Positions 19,351 through 27,701 of a stretch of 64,000 bases of DNA are shown piece after piece. Position 1 is the stretch's first letter; every line of letters starts with the position of its first letter. The position numbers and the translations under genes were made by a program. The stretch comes from Opitutaceae bacterium (lineage in GTDB: Bacteria; Verrucomicrobiota; Verrucomicrobiia; Opitutales; Opitutaceae), in the NCBI GenBank assembly GCA_028688225.1, contig JAQTYQ010000001.1:51664-115663 (forward strand), written 5' to 3'. Below the pieces are notes generated by a model. It was given only the letters and a program-made list of their open reading frames with translations, made no database searches and was not told where the DNA came from.

Positions 19351-19846
19351 CGACAGACTCTCCGGCCGCGCCCCACGCGCGCGCAGCAACATTCTCCCAG
19401 ACAAGCGGCCACACCGGAAACCGCCGGGTAGGGTCTGCATCCGTGGCGCAGCGCTTCAGCCTGCGCTGTGTAGCGAAGCGCGGTCTTCCGACTTCGCCCT
19501 TCGGGCGACGACGGACATGAAAGAACCGCGCTACCAGCTGAGTCGTCCGCACATCGAGAGACGGCGTTCCGCCGGACGGCAGAACACCGCGGTGACCTGA
19601 ACAGAGGTTATCCGCAAACCTCCGGAAGATCGCAGGGGCGCAGCTTGCTGCGCCCATTTCCGGAGGCGCGCTCTTGTCGCGCCCCTACGAGGCAACCATC
19701 GGAGGTGGGGTGCGTTCTGCTGGCCCGCGCCGCGGTGGTGGGGCTGACCAGCAGAACGCGTCGGAAATCACCGCGGAAACACGGCGCACTCAGGATAGCC
19801 CGTTCTCCAAATTCTCACGAATTTGGCTACAACTGCCGGTATTGGC
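19351..19846. repeat. Repeat-rich intergenic region
   Basis: No gene is seen. At least four palindromic units occur. At 19470-19534, GTAGCGaAGCGCGGTcTT faces AAGAACCGCGCTAC. At 19566-19585 is a 20-bp palindrome matching 19 of 20 bases of the one inside mfd. At 19633-19688 is a double hairpin of GGGGCGCAG/CTGCGCCC type, with a second copy inside the 43.0-kb element. At 19712-19759, GCGTTCTGCTGG faces CCAGCAGAACGC. They look like several REP families stacked together. Confidence 0.7.
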
Positions 19847-21172
19847 TCAGAAATCCTGCAGGTGCCCCTCGCCGGCGCCGCGCCCGGGCTCGAGGCGCTC
19901 GAAGACCTCGCCGATCAAATAGATGGAACCGGTGACCACCACGATGTCTTCCGCTCCGCCGATGGTACAGCAATCCGGTCCCGGGAACACGGCGTCGACG
20001 GTCGTGCGCACGACCCGGCCGGCAAAAGTCGCGGGCAGGCAGTGCTCCAGTTCCGCATAGCCGCAGGCGCGGGCCTGATGCGGAACCACGAGATGGATTT
20101 CGCGGGCGTGCCGCGCAATCACCTCGAGCAGCGGCCGGGCGCGGCTCTCGCCGAGTGCGCCGGTCATGATGACCGGCTTCCGGCCGGTTGTGGCCGTGAG
20201 TTTTGTGAGGTTGACATCGAGCACCTGCGCCCCCTCGGGATTGTGCGAGGCGTCGAGGATGAGCGGCCGCCGGCCAACCGTCATCCGCTGCCAGCGGCCC
20301 GGCCAGCTGGCATGCAGGAGGCCGCGATTGATGACGTCGTCCGTCAGCCTCCAGGGCGCGGGCAACTGCCGGGCCACGAGCGTGGCCGTCGCGGCGTTCC
20401 AGCGCTGGTAATCGCACTCGAGGTTCGTCTGTGGATAGCGGCCGATCTCCGCGCCGAACTCCTCGCGCACCGAGACCACCGGCGCGCGGCACTCCGCCGC
20501 GATCGTCCGGATGACCCCCTCGGCCACGGCCGGCATGCGGCCGAGCACGACGGGCCGTCCCGGCTTGATGATGCCCGCCTTCTCGGCCGCAATCTGCTCC
20601 AGCCGGTTGCCCAGCATTTCACAGTGATCGAGTCCGATCGAAGTGATCGCCGCCACCTCGGGGAGCACGACGTTGGTGGCATCCAGCCGTCCGCCGAGTC
20701 CCACCTCAATCACCGCCAGGTCGACCCGGCGGCGCGCAAACTGCAGGAAAGCCATCGCGGTCATGAATTCGAAGAAACTGGGATGATCCTCGGCGCTGAA
20801 CCGCGCCGGCTGTTCGGCCGCGGGCCGCAGTTCGTTCACGTAGGCGACGATCTCCTGTTCGTCCAGCAACCGCCGGTCCACCTGCACCCGTTCACCGAGC
20901 TTGACGAGATGCGGCGAGGTGTAGAGGCCCGTGTGCCAGCCGGCCGTGTGCAGGATGGCGTCGAGCATCGCCGCGACGGAGCCCTTGCCGTTCGTGCCGG
21001 CGACATGAATGACCGGATAGCGGCGCTCCGGGTGGCCGAGGGCCTCCACGAAAACCCGCATCCGGTCGACGCCGAACTTCAACCCCTTCGCCTTGAGGCT
21101 GAATAGGTATTCCTGCACCGGTGTGTAACCGGTAAATGTCCCGGACGTTGGCATGAAAGGGCGCGAGTCCAA
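19847..21172 (-). CDS. folC: Bifunctional dihydrofolate synthase/folylpolyglutamate synthase
   Basis: 441-residue Mur-ligase-fold enzyme that adds glutamate to dihydropteroate and to folates. The P-loop is HVAGTNGKGSVAAM, followed by GLYTSPHLVKLGERV, GLGGRLDATN and SIGLDHCEMLG, all standard for FolC. A late LILDASHNPEGA is the C-terminal domain motif. It is the last gene of the truA-comF-accD-folC operon, 41 bp after accD. The accD-folC order is common in bacteria. Start at 21172 or at the internal ATG 21154. Confidence 0.95.
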   Translation of the reverse strand: MDSRPFMPTSGTFTGYTPVQEYLFSLKAKGLKFGVDRMRVFVEALGHPERRYPVIHVAGTNGKGSVAAMLDAILHTAGWHTGLYTSPHLVKLGERVQVDRRLLDEQEIVAYVNELRPAAEQPARFSAEDHPSFFEFMTAMAFLQFARRRVDLAVIEVGLGGRLDATNVVLPEVAAITSIGLDHCEMLGNRLEQIAAEKAGIIKPGRPVVLGRMPAVAEGVIRTIAAECRAPVVSVREEFGAEIGRYPQTNLECDYQRWNAATATLVARQLPAPWRLTDDVINRGLLHASWPGRWQRMTVGRRPLILDASHNPEGAQVLDVNLTKLTATTGRKPVIMTGALGESRARPLLEVIARHAREIHLVVPHQARACGYAELEHCLPATFAGRVVRTTVDAVFPGPDCCTIGGAEDIVVVTGSIYLIGEVFERLEPGRGAGEGHLQDF

Positions 21173-21213
21173 CCGGTCGGCGTGCCCGTGTCACGCCGTC
21201 GTTGCGCGGCGGG

Positions 21214-22086
21214 TCATCCGACGGCCTTGCCGGTCGCCGGCTTTTTCTTCACGTACAGCGCCAGCAGGATGTCCCGCAGCCGGTCGCGCATCTCGAGCCG
21301 GCTGACAATCTGGTCGATGAGGCCGTGCTTGAGGAGGAACTCGGCCCGCTGGAAGCCCGCCGGCAGCGTCTGCTTGGTCGTCTCCTTGATCACCACGGCG
21401 CCGGCAAAGCCGATCAAGGCGCCCGGTTCGGCAAGGATGACGTCGCCGAGCGTGGCAAAACTGGCCGTGACTCCACCCGTGGTCGGATCGGTGAGGATGG
21501 AGATGAAGGGGAGCCTGGCCGCGGCGAGCCGGCCCAGCGCCGCGCTGGTCTTGGCCATCTGCATCAGCGAGAAAATGCCCTCCTGCATACGCGCGCCGCC
21601 GGCGGCGCTGAAGATCAGGCACGGAATCTTCTCCTGCAGCGCGGTCTCGATGGCCCGCGTGATTTTCTCGCCCGTCGCGCCGCCCATCGAGCCGCCGCAG
21701 AAACGGAAATCCATCACCGCCAGAGCCACGGGAATGTCATGGATCTTCCCCGTGCCGCAGACGACCGCCTCGTTCAGGCCGCTTTCCTTTTCGTATTTCC
21801 GGAGCCGGTCGGGATATGGCTGTGAGTCCACGAAGGAAAGCGGATTGGCGGCCCGCACCCCGGCGGCCAGTTCCTGGAATGTCTTGGGATCGAGAAGGTT
21901 CTTGAGCCGCTCACGCGCACTGATGCGGAAATGGTAACCGCTGTTCGGCACCACCATCTGGTTGGCCTCGAGATCCTTGTTGAAGACAATCTCGCCCGAG
22001 AGCGGGCATTTCACCCAAACCCCCTTGGGGATGTCCTTCTTTTTTGGGGTGACGGTGGGATACTGGGGCTTGTTAAAATGCACCAT
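21214..22086 (-). CDS. accD: Acetyl-CoA carboxylase carboxyltransferase subunit beta
   Basis: 290-residue beta subunit of the carboxyltransferase that makes malonyl-CoA with AccA. Crotonase-type motifs such as DFRFCGGSMGGATGEKI, SAAGGARMQEGIFSLMQM and LTDPTTGGVTASFA are intact. The N-terminal zinc ribbon is degenerate: the usual CPxC...CPxC pattern is CPLS...VPNS (KCPLSGEIVFNKDLEA, then VVPNSGYHF), so only one of four cysteines remains. The catalytic part is complete, so activity is expected, but zinc binding, and DNA/RNA binding attributed to it in E. coli, should be lost. It lies 9 bp after comF. Confidence 0.95.
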   Translation of the reverse strand: MVHFNKPQYPTVTPKKKDIPKGVWVKCPLSGEIVFNKDLEANQMVVPNSGYHFRISARERLKNLLDPKTFQELAAGVRAANPLSFVDSQPYPDRLRKYEKESGLNEAVVCGTGKIHDIPVALAVMDFRFCGGSMGGATGEKITRAIETALQEKIPCLIFSAAGGARMQEGIFSLMQMAKTSAALGRLAAARLPFISILTDPTTGGVTASFATLGDVILAEPGALIGFAGAVVIKETTKQTLPAGFQRAEFLLKHGLIDQIVSRLEMRDRLRDILLALYVKKKPATGKAVG

Positions 22087-22095
22087 AAATGAAGG

Positions 22096-22836
22096 TCAGC
22101 CGTGACCGAAGGTGACTACGTCGAGATTCAGGCAGCCGGCGCGGCGGAGCACGGAGGCGCAGGCGTTGAGGGTGGAACCCGTCGTGAAGACATCATCGAT
22201 GAGGACGTAATGATCGGTGGGGGTTATGGCAGCACGCGAGCGCAAGGCAAAGGCATTTTTCAAATTGGCCTGCCGGGTGCGCCGGTCGAACGCGGTCTGC
22301 GTCGGCGTGTCGACAATGCGGCGCAGCGGCTCCTCCACCCGCAAACCCGGGCCGGCGGCCTCCGCGAAGCATCCGGCGAGGAGCCGGCTCTGGTTGTAGC
22401 CGCGTTCGCGCTCCTTGCGCGGGTGCAGCGGCACCGGCACCAGCACCGCGCCGCGCAGATAACCGGCCAGACCCGGCGCGGCGCGGATCAGGGCGGTGAT
22501 GTCCTCCAGCACATAAAGGGCGCGATGGTACTTCAGCGCATGCACGAGCGAACGCGCCGGCCCCTTCAGCAGCACGCAGGTGCGGCCTTCGCGGAACGCC
22601 GGCTCAAGCTCCGCGCAGTGCGAACACAGCCGCTCACCGTGCACTTCGCCGTAGAAGGGATGCCCGCACACGCGGCAGTGCGGCGGCTGCACGAAGGCCA
22701 GCAGCGGCTCGCATCGGACGCACAGATGCCGCAGACCACCGCCTTCGACCAGTCCGCCGCAATGGACACACACCGGCGGAAACACAAGGTCGCCCGCCGC
22801 GCGCCAGAGTCCGCCAAGCTTGCCGGGGAGGCCCAT
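22096..22836 (-). CDS. ComF family phosphoribosyltransferase-like protein
   Basis: 246-residue protein with N-terminal cysteine pairs (CVHCGG, CVRC, CRVCGHPF, CSHC) forming zinc-binding motifs, and a C-terminal PRTase domain with the PRPP loop VLIDDVFTTGSTLNAC. ComF proteins are required for uptake of transforming DNA in some bacteria; the enzymatic role is not established. It is placed 3 bp after truA and just before accD on the same strand. No other competence genes are adjacent. Confidence 0.88.
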   Translation of the reverse strand: MGLPGKLGGLWRAAGDLVFPPVCVHCGGLVEGGGLRHLCVRCEPLLAFVQPPHCRVCGHPFYGEVHGERLCSHCAELEPAFREGRTCVLLKGPARSLVHALKYHRALYVLEDITALIRAAPGLAGYLRGAVLVPVPLHPRKERERGYNQSRLLAGCFAEAAGPGLRVEEPLRRIVDTPTQTAFDRRTRQANLKNAFALRSRAAITPTDHYVLIDDVFTTGSTLNACASVLRRAGCLNLDVVTFGHG

Positions 22837-22839
22837 GTC

Positions 22840-23607
22840 CTAGTAAAGCACCCGGGCGAGGAAGAGCCCCTGGGCAGGTGCGGTCTGGACGGCCGGGGTG
22901 CGGCGGGCCGAGTGCAAAACCGCCTCAACCCGGGCCGGGGTGAGCTTCCCCTGTCCCACGGCCACGAGCGCGCCGACCAGGCTGCGCACCATCTTGTAGA
23001 GGAAGCCGTCGGCTTCCGCGGTGAGGCGGAGTCGCGCGCCCCGACCGGTCACGTCGAGCCGGCGCAACTGCCGGACGGTGTCTGTTTTTTCAACGCCGTT
23101 GAAGGCCGAAAACGCCCGGAAATCGTGACGCCCGATGAGCCGGCGCGCCGCCGACCGCATCGCGTCGATGTCCAGTGGCTGGAGAATCGACCAGCAGAAC
23201 GGATGGAGAAAGGGATCGGCCGGTCCGCCCAGATGCAGCTGGTAGAAGTAGATTTTGCCAGTGGCCGAGAAGCGTGCGTGGAAATCGGGGGCCACCAAAC
23301 GCGCCGACCGCACCTGGATGGTGGCGGGCAGTCCGGCGCGAAAAGCCGCCAGCAGTTTGGCCGCGCCGTGTTTCCAGGCGGCGTCGAAATGAAACACCTG
23401 CCCGAGCGCGTGCACCCCGGCATCCGTGCGGCCGCTGCCATGAATGCGCACCTCGCGGCCCAGCATCCACGCCAAGCGGCGTTCGATGACGTCCTGCACG
23501 GCGTTGCCGTCAGGCTGGCTCTGCCAGCCACTGAAATTCCGGCCGTCGTAGGCGCACACGCACTTCCAGCGCTGGAGGGGAAGAACGTTCAGGAAAGGCG
23601 TGGTCAT
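22840..23607 (-). CDS. truA: tRNA pseudouridine synthase A
   Basis: 255-residue enzyme that makes pseudouridine at tRNA positions 38-40. The catalytic aspartate sits in GSGRTDAGVHALGQV. Start motif YDGRNFSGWQSQPDGNAVQDVIE and the later FLYKMVRSLVGALVAVG are typical. ATG 23607 heads the four-gene operon truA-comF-accD-folC. The leader region contains a palindromic repeat at 23696-23747. Confidence 0.94.
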   Translation of the reverse strand: MTTPFLNVLPLQRWKCVCAYDGRNFSGWQSQPDGNAVQDVIERRLAWMLGREVRIHGSGRTDAGVHALGQVFHFDAAWKHGAAKLLAAFRAGLPATIQVRSARLVAPDFHARFSATGKIYFYQLHLGGPADPFLHPFCWSILQPLDIDAMRSAARRLIGRHDFRAFSAFNGVEKTDTVRQLRRLDVTGRGARLRLTAEADGFLYKMVRSLVGALVAVGQGKLTPARVEAVLHSARRTPAVQTAPAQGLFLARVLY

Positions 23608-23916
23608 GGCTTCAGTCCCGGATCACACATGGATGAGCCGCCGATCGTCGGGATTCCGCGGGAGGCGCGCATCAAAAGTGCCGCATTGCCGCATCTGTAG
23701 CCGGCCTCGGCGAGGCCGGTCGTCCGGGGTCGGCGACCCCGGCTACAACCAGCGCGAACCCAAATCGCCGTAACGATTGGGGGATAAACCCGGATGGACG
23801 ACAGCGAAGCCAAACTCGCCTGCCGACCATAGCTCGAAGAGCGACGGCTGGTGAGAGTTCGGTCTTCGTTTAGCCAAAGCCTCACGGCTTTGGCCACGTA
23901 AGCTGGAGTCATCCGT
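23608..23916. other. Intergenic region between ruvX and truA
   Basis: About 310 bp without a credible gene. A 102-codon frame on the minus strand crosses a palindromic repeat and reads as low-complexity Arg/Ser sequence, so it is not called. The region holds the repeat at 23696-23747 and probably the truA operon promoter, which I could not place. Confidence 0.45.
23696..23747. repeat. Palindromic repeat with two internal hairpins
   Basis: The 52-bp unit starts TGTAGCCGG and ends CCGGCTACA. Inside are two hairpins, GGCCTCGgCGAGGCC and CCGGGGTCggCGACCCCGG. It is a REP-like extragenic element, related in layout (TGTAG...CTACA ends) to the one at 42013-42084. Confidence 0.7.
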
Positions 23917-24357
23917 TTAATCCGGGGTTGATTCTTCCGCCGGGGTCGACGGAAGGTGCTGGTTCAGAAAATCCTGGAGGATGAGGCAGGCGGCGCGAGA
24001 ATCGACCAGACCTGAGGCCCGCAGCACGCGCCGTTTGGCCTTGGGAATCGACTGTTCGGCCTCATAAGAGGTCAGCCGTTCGTCCACCAAGTGGACCGGC
24101 AGGCCGAAGGTCGCCTGGAGACGAGCAGCGAAGGCCTCGGCCTCCTTCGCCTTGAAACCGACGGTGTCATCCATGTTGAGTGGATGGCCGAGCACAAGGT
24201 CGGTGACGCGCCGCTGGCGGATCAGGGTGGCGAGTTTTTCCAGCCGGATTTCCGGCGAAGCGTCGGTCAGGGCCGGCAACGGCGTCGCCACGCCGAGTTC
24301 GTCGCCGTAGCTCAGGCCGACGCGTTTTTCTCCGTAATCGATGCCGAGGCAACGCAT
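23917..24357 (-). CDS. ruvX: Putative pre-16S rRNA nuclease/Holliday junction resolvase (YqgF/RuvX)
   Basis: 146-residue RNase H-fold protein. The first strand has the catalytic aspartate in MRCLGIDYGEKRVGLSYGD. LVLGHPLNMDDTVG and VHLVDERLTSYEAE follow, and the late motif is GLVDSRAACLILQDFLN with an Asp. The family processes the 5' end of 16S rRNA in E. coli and was earlier proposed as a resolvase. Length is normal. It is upstream of truA on the same strand but separated by a 310-bp repeat-bearing gap. Confidence 0.9.
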   Translation of the reverse strand: MRCLGIDYGEKRVGLSYGDELGVATPLPALTDASPEIRLEKLATLIRQRRVTDLVLGHPLNMDDTVGFKAKEAEAFAARLQATFGLPVHLVDERLTSYEAEQSIPKAKRRVLRASGLVDSRAACLILQDFLNQHLPSTPAEESTPD

Positions 24358-24657
24358 GCGTCAGAACGGTTTGCGATCAGGTGGCTGGTGATACCCTTCC
24401 GGTCTTTCACGGAGGGCACGAAATGTCGACAAACCATGCGGAAGGATGAAACCGCCGCCACGCCGCCCGTCGAGGCGCAAATGCAGTTGCGAAAACAGGG
24501 GTTTCGACGCACTTAACCCGGGTGTTGCACACTTTACTTTTCCAGCTGCATCCGCTTTCCCCGTCGTCAAGGCGGGGAAAGGCGATTTTGTCGCGGTTAA
24601 CCCCGACAGAGTCGGCCTGCAGGGGCGGGCGTCGATCGCACGAGCATGGTGTGATGG
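24358..24657. other. Divergent intergenic region ruvX/moeB
   Basis: No gene is supported. A hairpin with arms CTTTCCCCG/CGGGGAAAG lies near 24553-24579, without a U-tract on either strand. Promoters for the two divergent genes should lie here but none is clear. Confidence 0.4.
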
Positions 24658-25857
24658 ATGCAGGTTAACAGCGTCTCCGTCATGCCCGCCGTCCTTCCCA
24701 CTCTCTCACCGGCAGAACTCAGCCGCTACAGCCGTCATGTGCTGCTCGACGAGGTCGGCGTCGAAGGGCAACGCAAGCTGGCGGCGGCGCGGGTGCTCGT
24801 GGTCGGCGTCGGCGGTCTGGGCAGCCCGGCGGCACTTTACCTGGCCGCCGCAGGCGTGGGGACGCTCGGGCTGGCGGATCTCGACCAGGTCGAGGAGCAC
24901 AACCTGCAGCGGCAGATCCTCCACGATACGCCGGCCATCGGCCGGCCCAAGGTCGAATCGGCCGCGCAGCGGCTCACCGCCCTGAATCCGCACATCCGGG
25001 TGCAGCTTCACCGCGATGGCGTCACCCCGGGCAACGCGGTGGCGCTGTTCTCCGCCTACGACCTGATTGTCGACGGGACGGACAATTTTTCCACCCGCTA
25101 TTTGAACAATGACGCGGCCTTTTTTGCCCGGCGGCCGCTGGTCTACGGCAGCATCTTCAAGTTCGAGGGGCAGGTGTCGGTGTTCGATCCATCCCGGGGC
25201 GGCCCCTGCTATCGCTGTCTCTTCCCCGAACCGCCACCGCCCGGGAGCGTGCCCACTTGCGGCGAGGCGGGGGTATTCGGCGCGTTGTGCGGGGTGATTG
25301 GCAGCCTGCAGGCGATGGAAGCGATCAAATATCTGCTCGGCATCGGCCAGCCCTTGCGCGGCCGGCTGCTGGTCTTTGATGCGCTCGTCCAGCAGATCCA
25401 CGCTCTCAATCTCAGGCGCGACGTCCATTGTCCCCTCTGCGGCAACGAGCCGCACATCCGGAAAATCGATGCGGCGGCCTATGACTTCCGGTGCACGGCT
25501 CCCGCGGCCGGCGGCACCGGGCACGACCACGAGGAAATCCCGGAGATATCGGTCGAGGGCGCCCGCCGCTTGCTGGAGGCGCAGGCCGGCCGGGCCCTGC
25601 TGCTCGACGTGCGCGAACCCTACGAAGAACAGATTTGCCGGATTGAAGGCAGCCGGCATCTGCCCATGCGCGCGATCGCTGGACGCCTCGGCGAACTGCC
25701 GCGTGACCGGCACATCCTGGTCCTCTGTCATCACGGCGGACGCAGCCGCCAGGTGGTCGAGTATCTGCGGACGCAGGGGTTTCCGGCGGTCAGCAATGTG
25801 GCCGGCGGCATCGATGCCTGGGCCGAACGCATCGATCCGCAAATGCGGCGTTACTGA
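24658..25857 (+). CDS. moeB: MoeB/ThiF-type adenylyltransferase with C-terminal rhodanese domain
   Basis: 399-residue E1-like enzyme. Residues 15-270 form the adenylating domain: RYSRHVLLDEVGVEGQ, the ATP-binding VLVVGVGGLGSPAALYLA, and DGTDNFSTRYLNND. Zinc pairs are CYRC and CPLC, with the cysteine-containing CGEAGVFGALCG loop. Residues 295-399 are a rhodanese domain with LLLDVREPYEEQI and the active-site loop LCHHGGRS. It adenylates the C-terminus of MoaD- or ThiS-like carriers and supplies sulfur for molybdopterin or thiamine. No carrier gene is adjacent, so which pathway it serves is open. An internal start MPAVLPTLS at 24682 is equally possible. Confidence 0.9.
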   Translation: MQVNSVSVMPAVLPTLSPAELSRYSRHVLLDEVGVEGQRKLAAARVLVVGVGGLGSPAALYLAAAGVGTLGLADLDQVEEHNLQRQILHDTPAIGRPKVESAAQRLTALNPHIRVQLHRDGVTPGNAVALFSAYDLIVDGTDNFSTRYLNNDAAFFARRPLVYGSIFKFEGQVSVFDPSRGGPCYRCLFPEPPPPGSVPTCGEAGVFGALCGVIGSLQAMEAIKYLLGIGQPLRGRLLVFDALVQQIHALNLRRDVHCPLCGNEPHIRKIDAAAYDFRCTAPAAGGTGHDHEEIPEISVEGARRLLEAQAGRALLLDVREPYEEQICRIEGSRHLPMRAIAGRLGELPRDRHILVLCHHGGRSRQVVEYLRTQGFPAVSNVAGGIDAWAERIDPQMRRY

Positions 25858-25858
25858 C

Positions 25859-25885
25859 AAAAAGGCCTCCGCTCCGGCGGAGGCC
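25859..25885 (-). terminator. Intrinsic terminator of the small DNA-binding protein gene
   Basis: Read on the minus strand, GGCCTCCGC and GCGGAGGCC form a 9-bp GC stem with a 4-nt loop, followed by five U residues. It lies 23 nt past the stop of the gene ending at 25908, and just after the convergent moeB stop. Confidence 0.85.
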
Positions 25886-25907
25886 TGAAAATTACACCTG
25901 CGGGATC

Positions 25908-26279
25908 TTATTTCTTCTTCCGCGCCTTCACCAGGCCGAATGCCTTTTTGATATTGTAAACGCTCGGCAGCGAGATGCCGAAATCCCGGGCGATTTGCGT
26001 GCCGGACTTGCCGGCTTGAATGGCGCTCTTGATCTTGTCCTTCATTTCCGCCGTGATGCGCGCCCGTTTGCGGCGGCGCAGGGCCTTTTGCCCTCGACGC
26101 TTGCCACCCGCGCCCGAGGCCGCCCGGATGGCCTTGATCAATTCCTTGGCGCTTTGATAGCCAAATTTCTCCGGCAAGCGCGCCAATTCCTTGGCCCGCT
26201 CCTTTTCAATCTGCTTCTGCAGTTCGGCAATCCTGCCCTGATAATCAGCCAGTTGTTTTATTTTATTCACCGTGAGCAT
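25908..26279 (-). CDS. Small DNA-binding protein: coiled coil plus C-terminal helix-turn-helix
   Basis: 123 residues from ATG 26279 (MLTVNKIKQLADYQ). The N-terminal half is a charged helix (RIAELQKQIEKERAKELARL) followed by FGYQSAKELIKAI. A basic linker KRRGQKALRRRKRARIT comes next, then a resolvase-like helix-turn-helix IQAGKSGTQIARDFGISLPS. Coiled coil, basic linker and DNA-binding end recall H-NS-type nucleoid proteins, but the C-terminal HTH differs from H-NS. Probably a nucleoid-associated or regulatory protein. The frame extends to 26444 but that part is non-protein-like. It has its own strong terminator and an AT-rich upstream region. Confidence 0.75.
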   Translation of the reverse strand: MLTVNKIKQLADYQGRIAELQKQIEKERAKELARLPEKFGYQSAKELIKAIRAASGAGGKRRGQKALRRRKRARITAEMKDKIKSAIQAGKSGTQIARDFGISLPSVYNIKKAFGLVKARKKK

Positions 26280-26767
26280 ATGACATTTAGTAAGATTTCC
26301 GCTGCATATATAGACAAGCTTATATTTCAGCGCCTGTCGCGATCTTGTCCAAGGGAATTGGTATCCGCCCTCTGGGCGATCGTGACGGGCGGTGAATTCC
26401 CTCACCGTTGCGCTTGGATTATGCACCAATAAGCAGTTCACCATATCCGCTCTCCCGGAGTATAAATGAAAGTCAGATTGTTCATGAGCAAGCCCTGTTG
26501 CAGGCCGGCAGAGCCGGCAGTTGATTCGATATAATCAGGGCGAGCAGCTTCCATGAGACTTTCAGATTCAGTGGCCGGAACCGGCAATTCAGCTGCAACG
26601 ATACGCAACAGGATTGGACGCAGGAGCCCATACTGGAGCGGCGCCGCCGCCGTCGCCGTTTTTGGCAGGAAACACGCGGCAAGGGCGCCGCGTCCCCAAG
26701 GAAGCCAATCATTGGCCGCCCGTGGCGCCAGCTGCCCCGTTATATATCAACATAAACCGACACGCTC
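26280..26767. other. Intergenic region, partly AT-rich
   Basis: About 490 bp with no supported gene. The first 60 bp (26280-26340) are AT-rich and probably carry the promoter of the minus-strand DNA-binding gene. The rest contains short repeats of CCGGC but no clear element. Two short frames here read as Arg/Ser-rich shadow sequence. Confidence 0.4.
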
Positions 26768-27553
26768 CTAGATGGTCATCGCGTGATAGCCTCCATCAAC
26801 GACGATTTCAGCTCCCGTGATGAACGAGCCGCCCGCGCCGGCCAGCAACAGGGTCGCCCCGACAAGTTCCCGCGCTTCGCCGAAGCGCTGCATCGGGGTG
26901 TGCCCCATGATGCGGGCCACCCGGTCGGGCGTGAGCACCTTGCGATTCTGTTCCGCCGGGAAAAAACCGGGGACGAGCACGTTGACGCGGACATTCTTGG
27001 GCGCCCACTCCCGCGCCAGGTTTTTGCTCAGGTTGTGCACCGCGGCCTTGGTCGCCGAATAGGTGAAGACGCGGGACAGGGGCACCAGGCCCGACATTGA
27101 GCCGAGATTGATGATCGACCCACCCTCCCCGCGCTCGACGAGGTGCCGGCCGAAGACCTGGCAGCCCAGAAACACCCCTTTGATGTTCACCCGCATGATG
27201 CGATCGAACTCCTCCTCGGTGATGTCGAGAAACGGCGTGGGCGAATTGATGCCGGCACCATTGACGACGATATCGACGCGACCCGACTGCTTGAGCACCG
27301 TTTCCAGCAAGCGATCAAGTTGTGCGCGATCCGTCGCCTCCGCCGCATGAAACCAGCCTTTGCCGCCGAAAGCCGCCAGCTTGGCGAGCCACGCCTTTGC
27401 CTTCGCCTCGTTGCGGCCAACGAGGACGACCTCCGCGCCCGCCGCCGCCAGGCCCTCGGCCATGGCCCCGCATAATTCACCGGTGCCGCCGATAACGACA
27501 GCCACCCGGCCGCTCAGAGAAAACAAAGAGGCGAGATAATCCTTCGGATTCAT
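26768..27553 (-). CDS. SDR-family oxidoreductase (D-mannonate/gluconate dehydrogenase-like)
   Basis: 261-residue short-chain dehydrogenase. The NAD(P)-binding motif is [17 protein letters not shown], a variant of TGxxxGxG, then [12 protein letters not shown], the catalytic Ser in [11 protein letters not shown], Tyr/Lys in TYSATKAAV, and the PG motif [16 protein letters not shown]. The phrase [10 protein letters not shown] is typical of SDR-type D-mannonate oxidoreductases and 2-keto-gluconate-type enzymes, so a sugar-acid substrate is likely. Substrate choice is inferred. The gene is divergent from the HTH/MBL fusion, 148 bp away. Confidence 0.87.
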   Translation of the reverse strand: MNPKDYLASLFSLSGRVAVVIGGTGELCGAMAEGLAAAGAEVVLVGRNEAKAKAWLAKLAAFGGKGWFHAAEATDRAQLDRLLETVLKQSGRVDIVVNGAGINSPTPFLDITEEEFDRIMRVNIKGVFLGCQVFGRHLVERGEGGSIINLGSMSGLVPLSRVFTYSATKAAVHNLSKNLAREWAPKNVRVNVLVPGFFPAEQNRKVLTPDRVARIMGHTPMQRFGEARELVGATLLLAGAGGSFITGAEIVVDGGYHAMTI

Positions 27554-27701
27554 GGATGAAAGTCCGGGCCATCACCAAGCGTGATTTCCCGGCAAAGGCA
27601 ATGGCAATGGCGGTGCCCCCCTCCTCCTCTGCGCCCATGTCCGCGGCGGCCAGGGCGACGTTGCCGTTGAACTTTTTGTGCCACGCGTTTCCTTGTAGAC
27701 C

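Noticed and set aside
23604..23912. 102-codon minus-strand frame upstream of truA
   Set aside because: It runs through a palindromic repeat and overlaps the truA start; no protein-like features.
24358..24657. Possible RNase P RNA or other ncRNA in the gap before moeB
   Set aside because: No GAGGAAAGTCC-type core or other conserved element is present.
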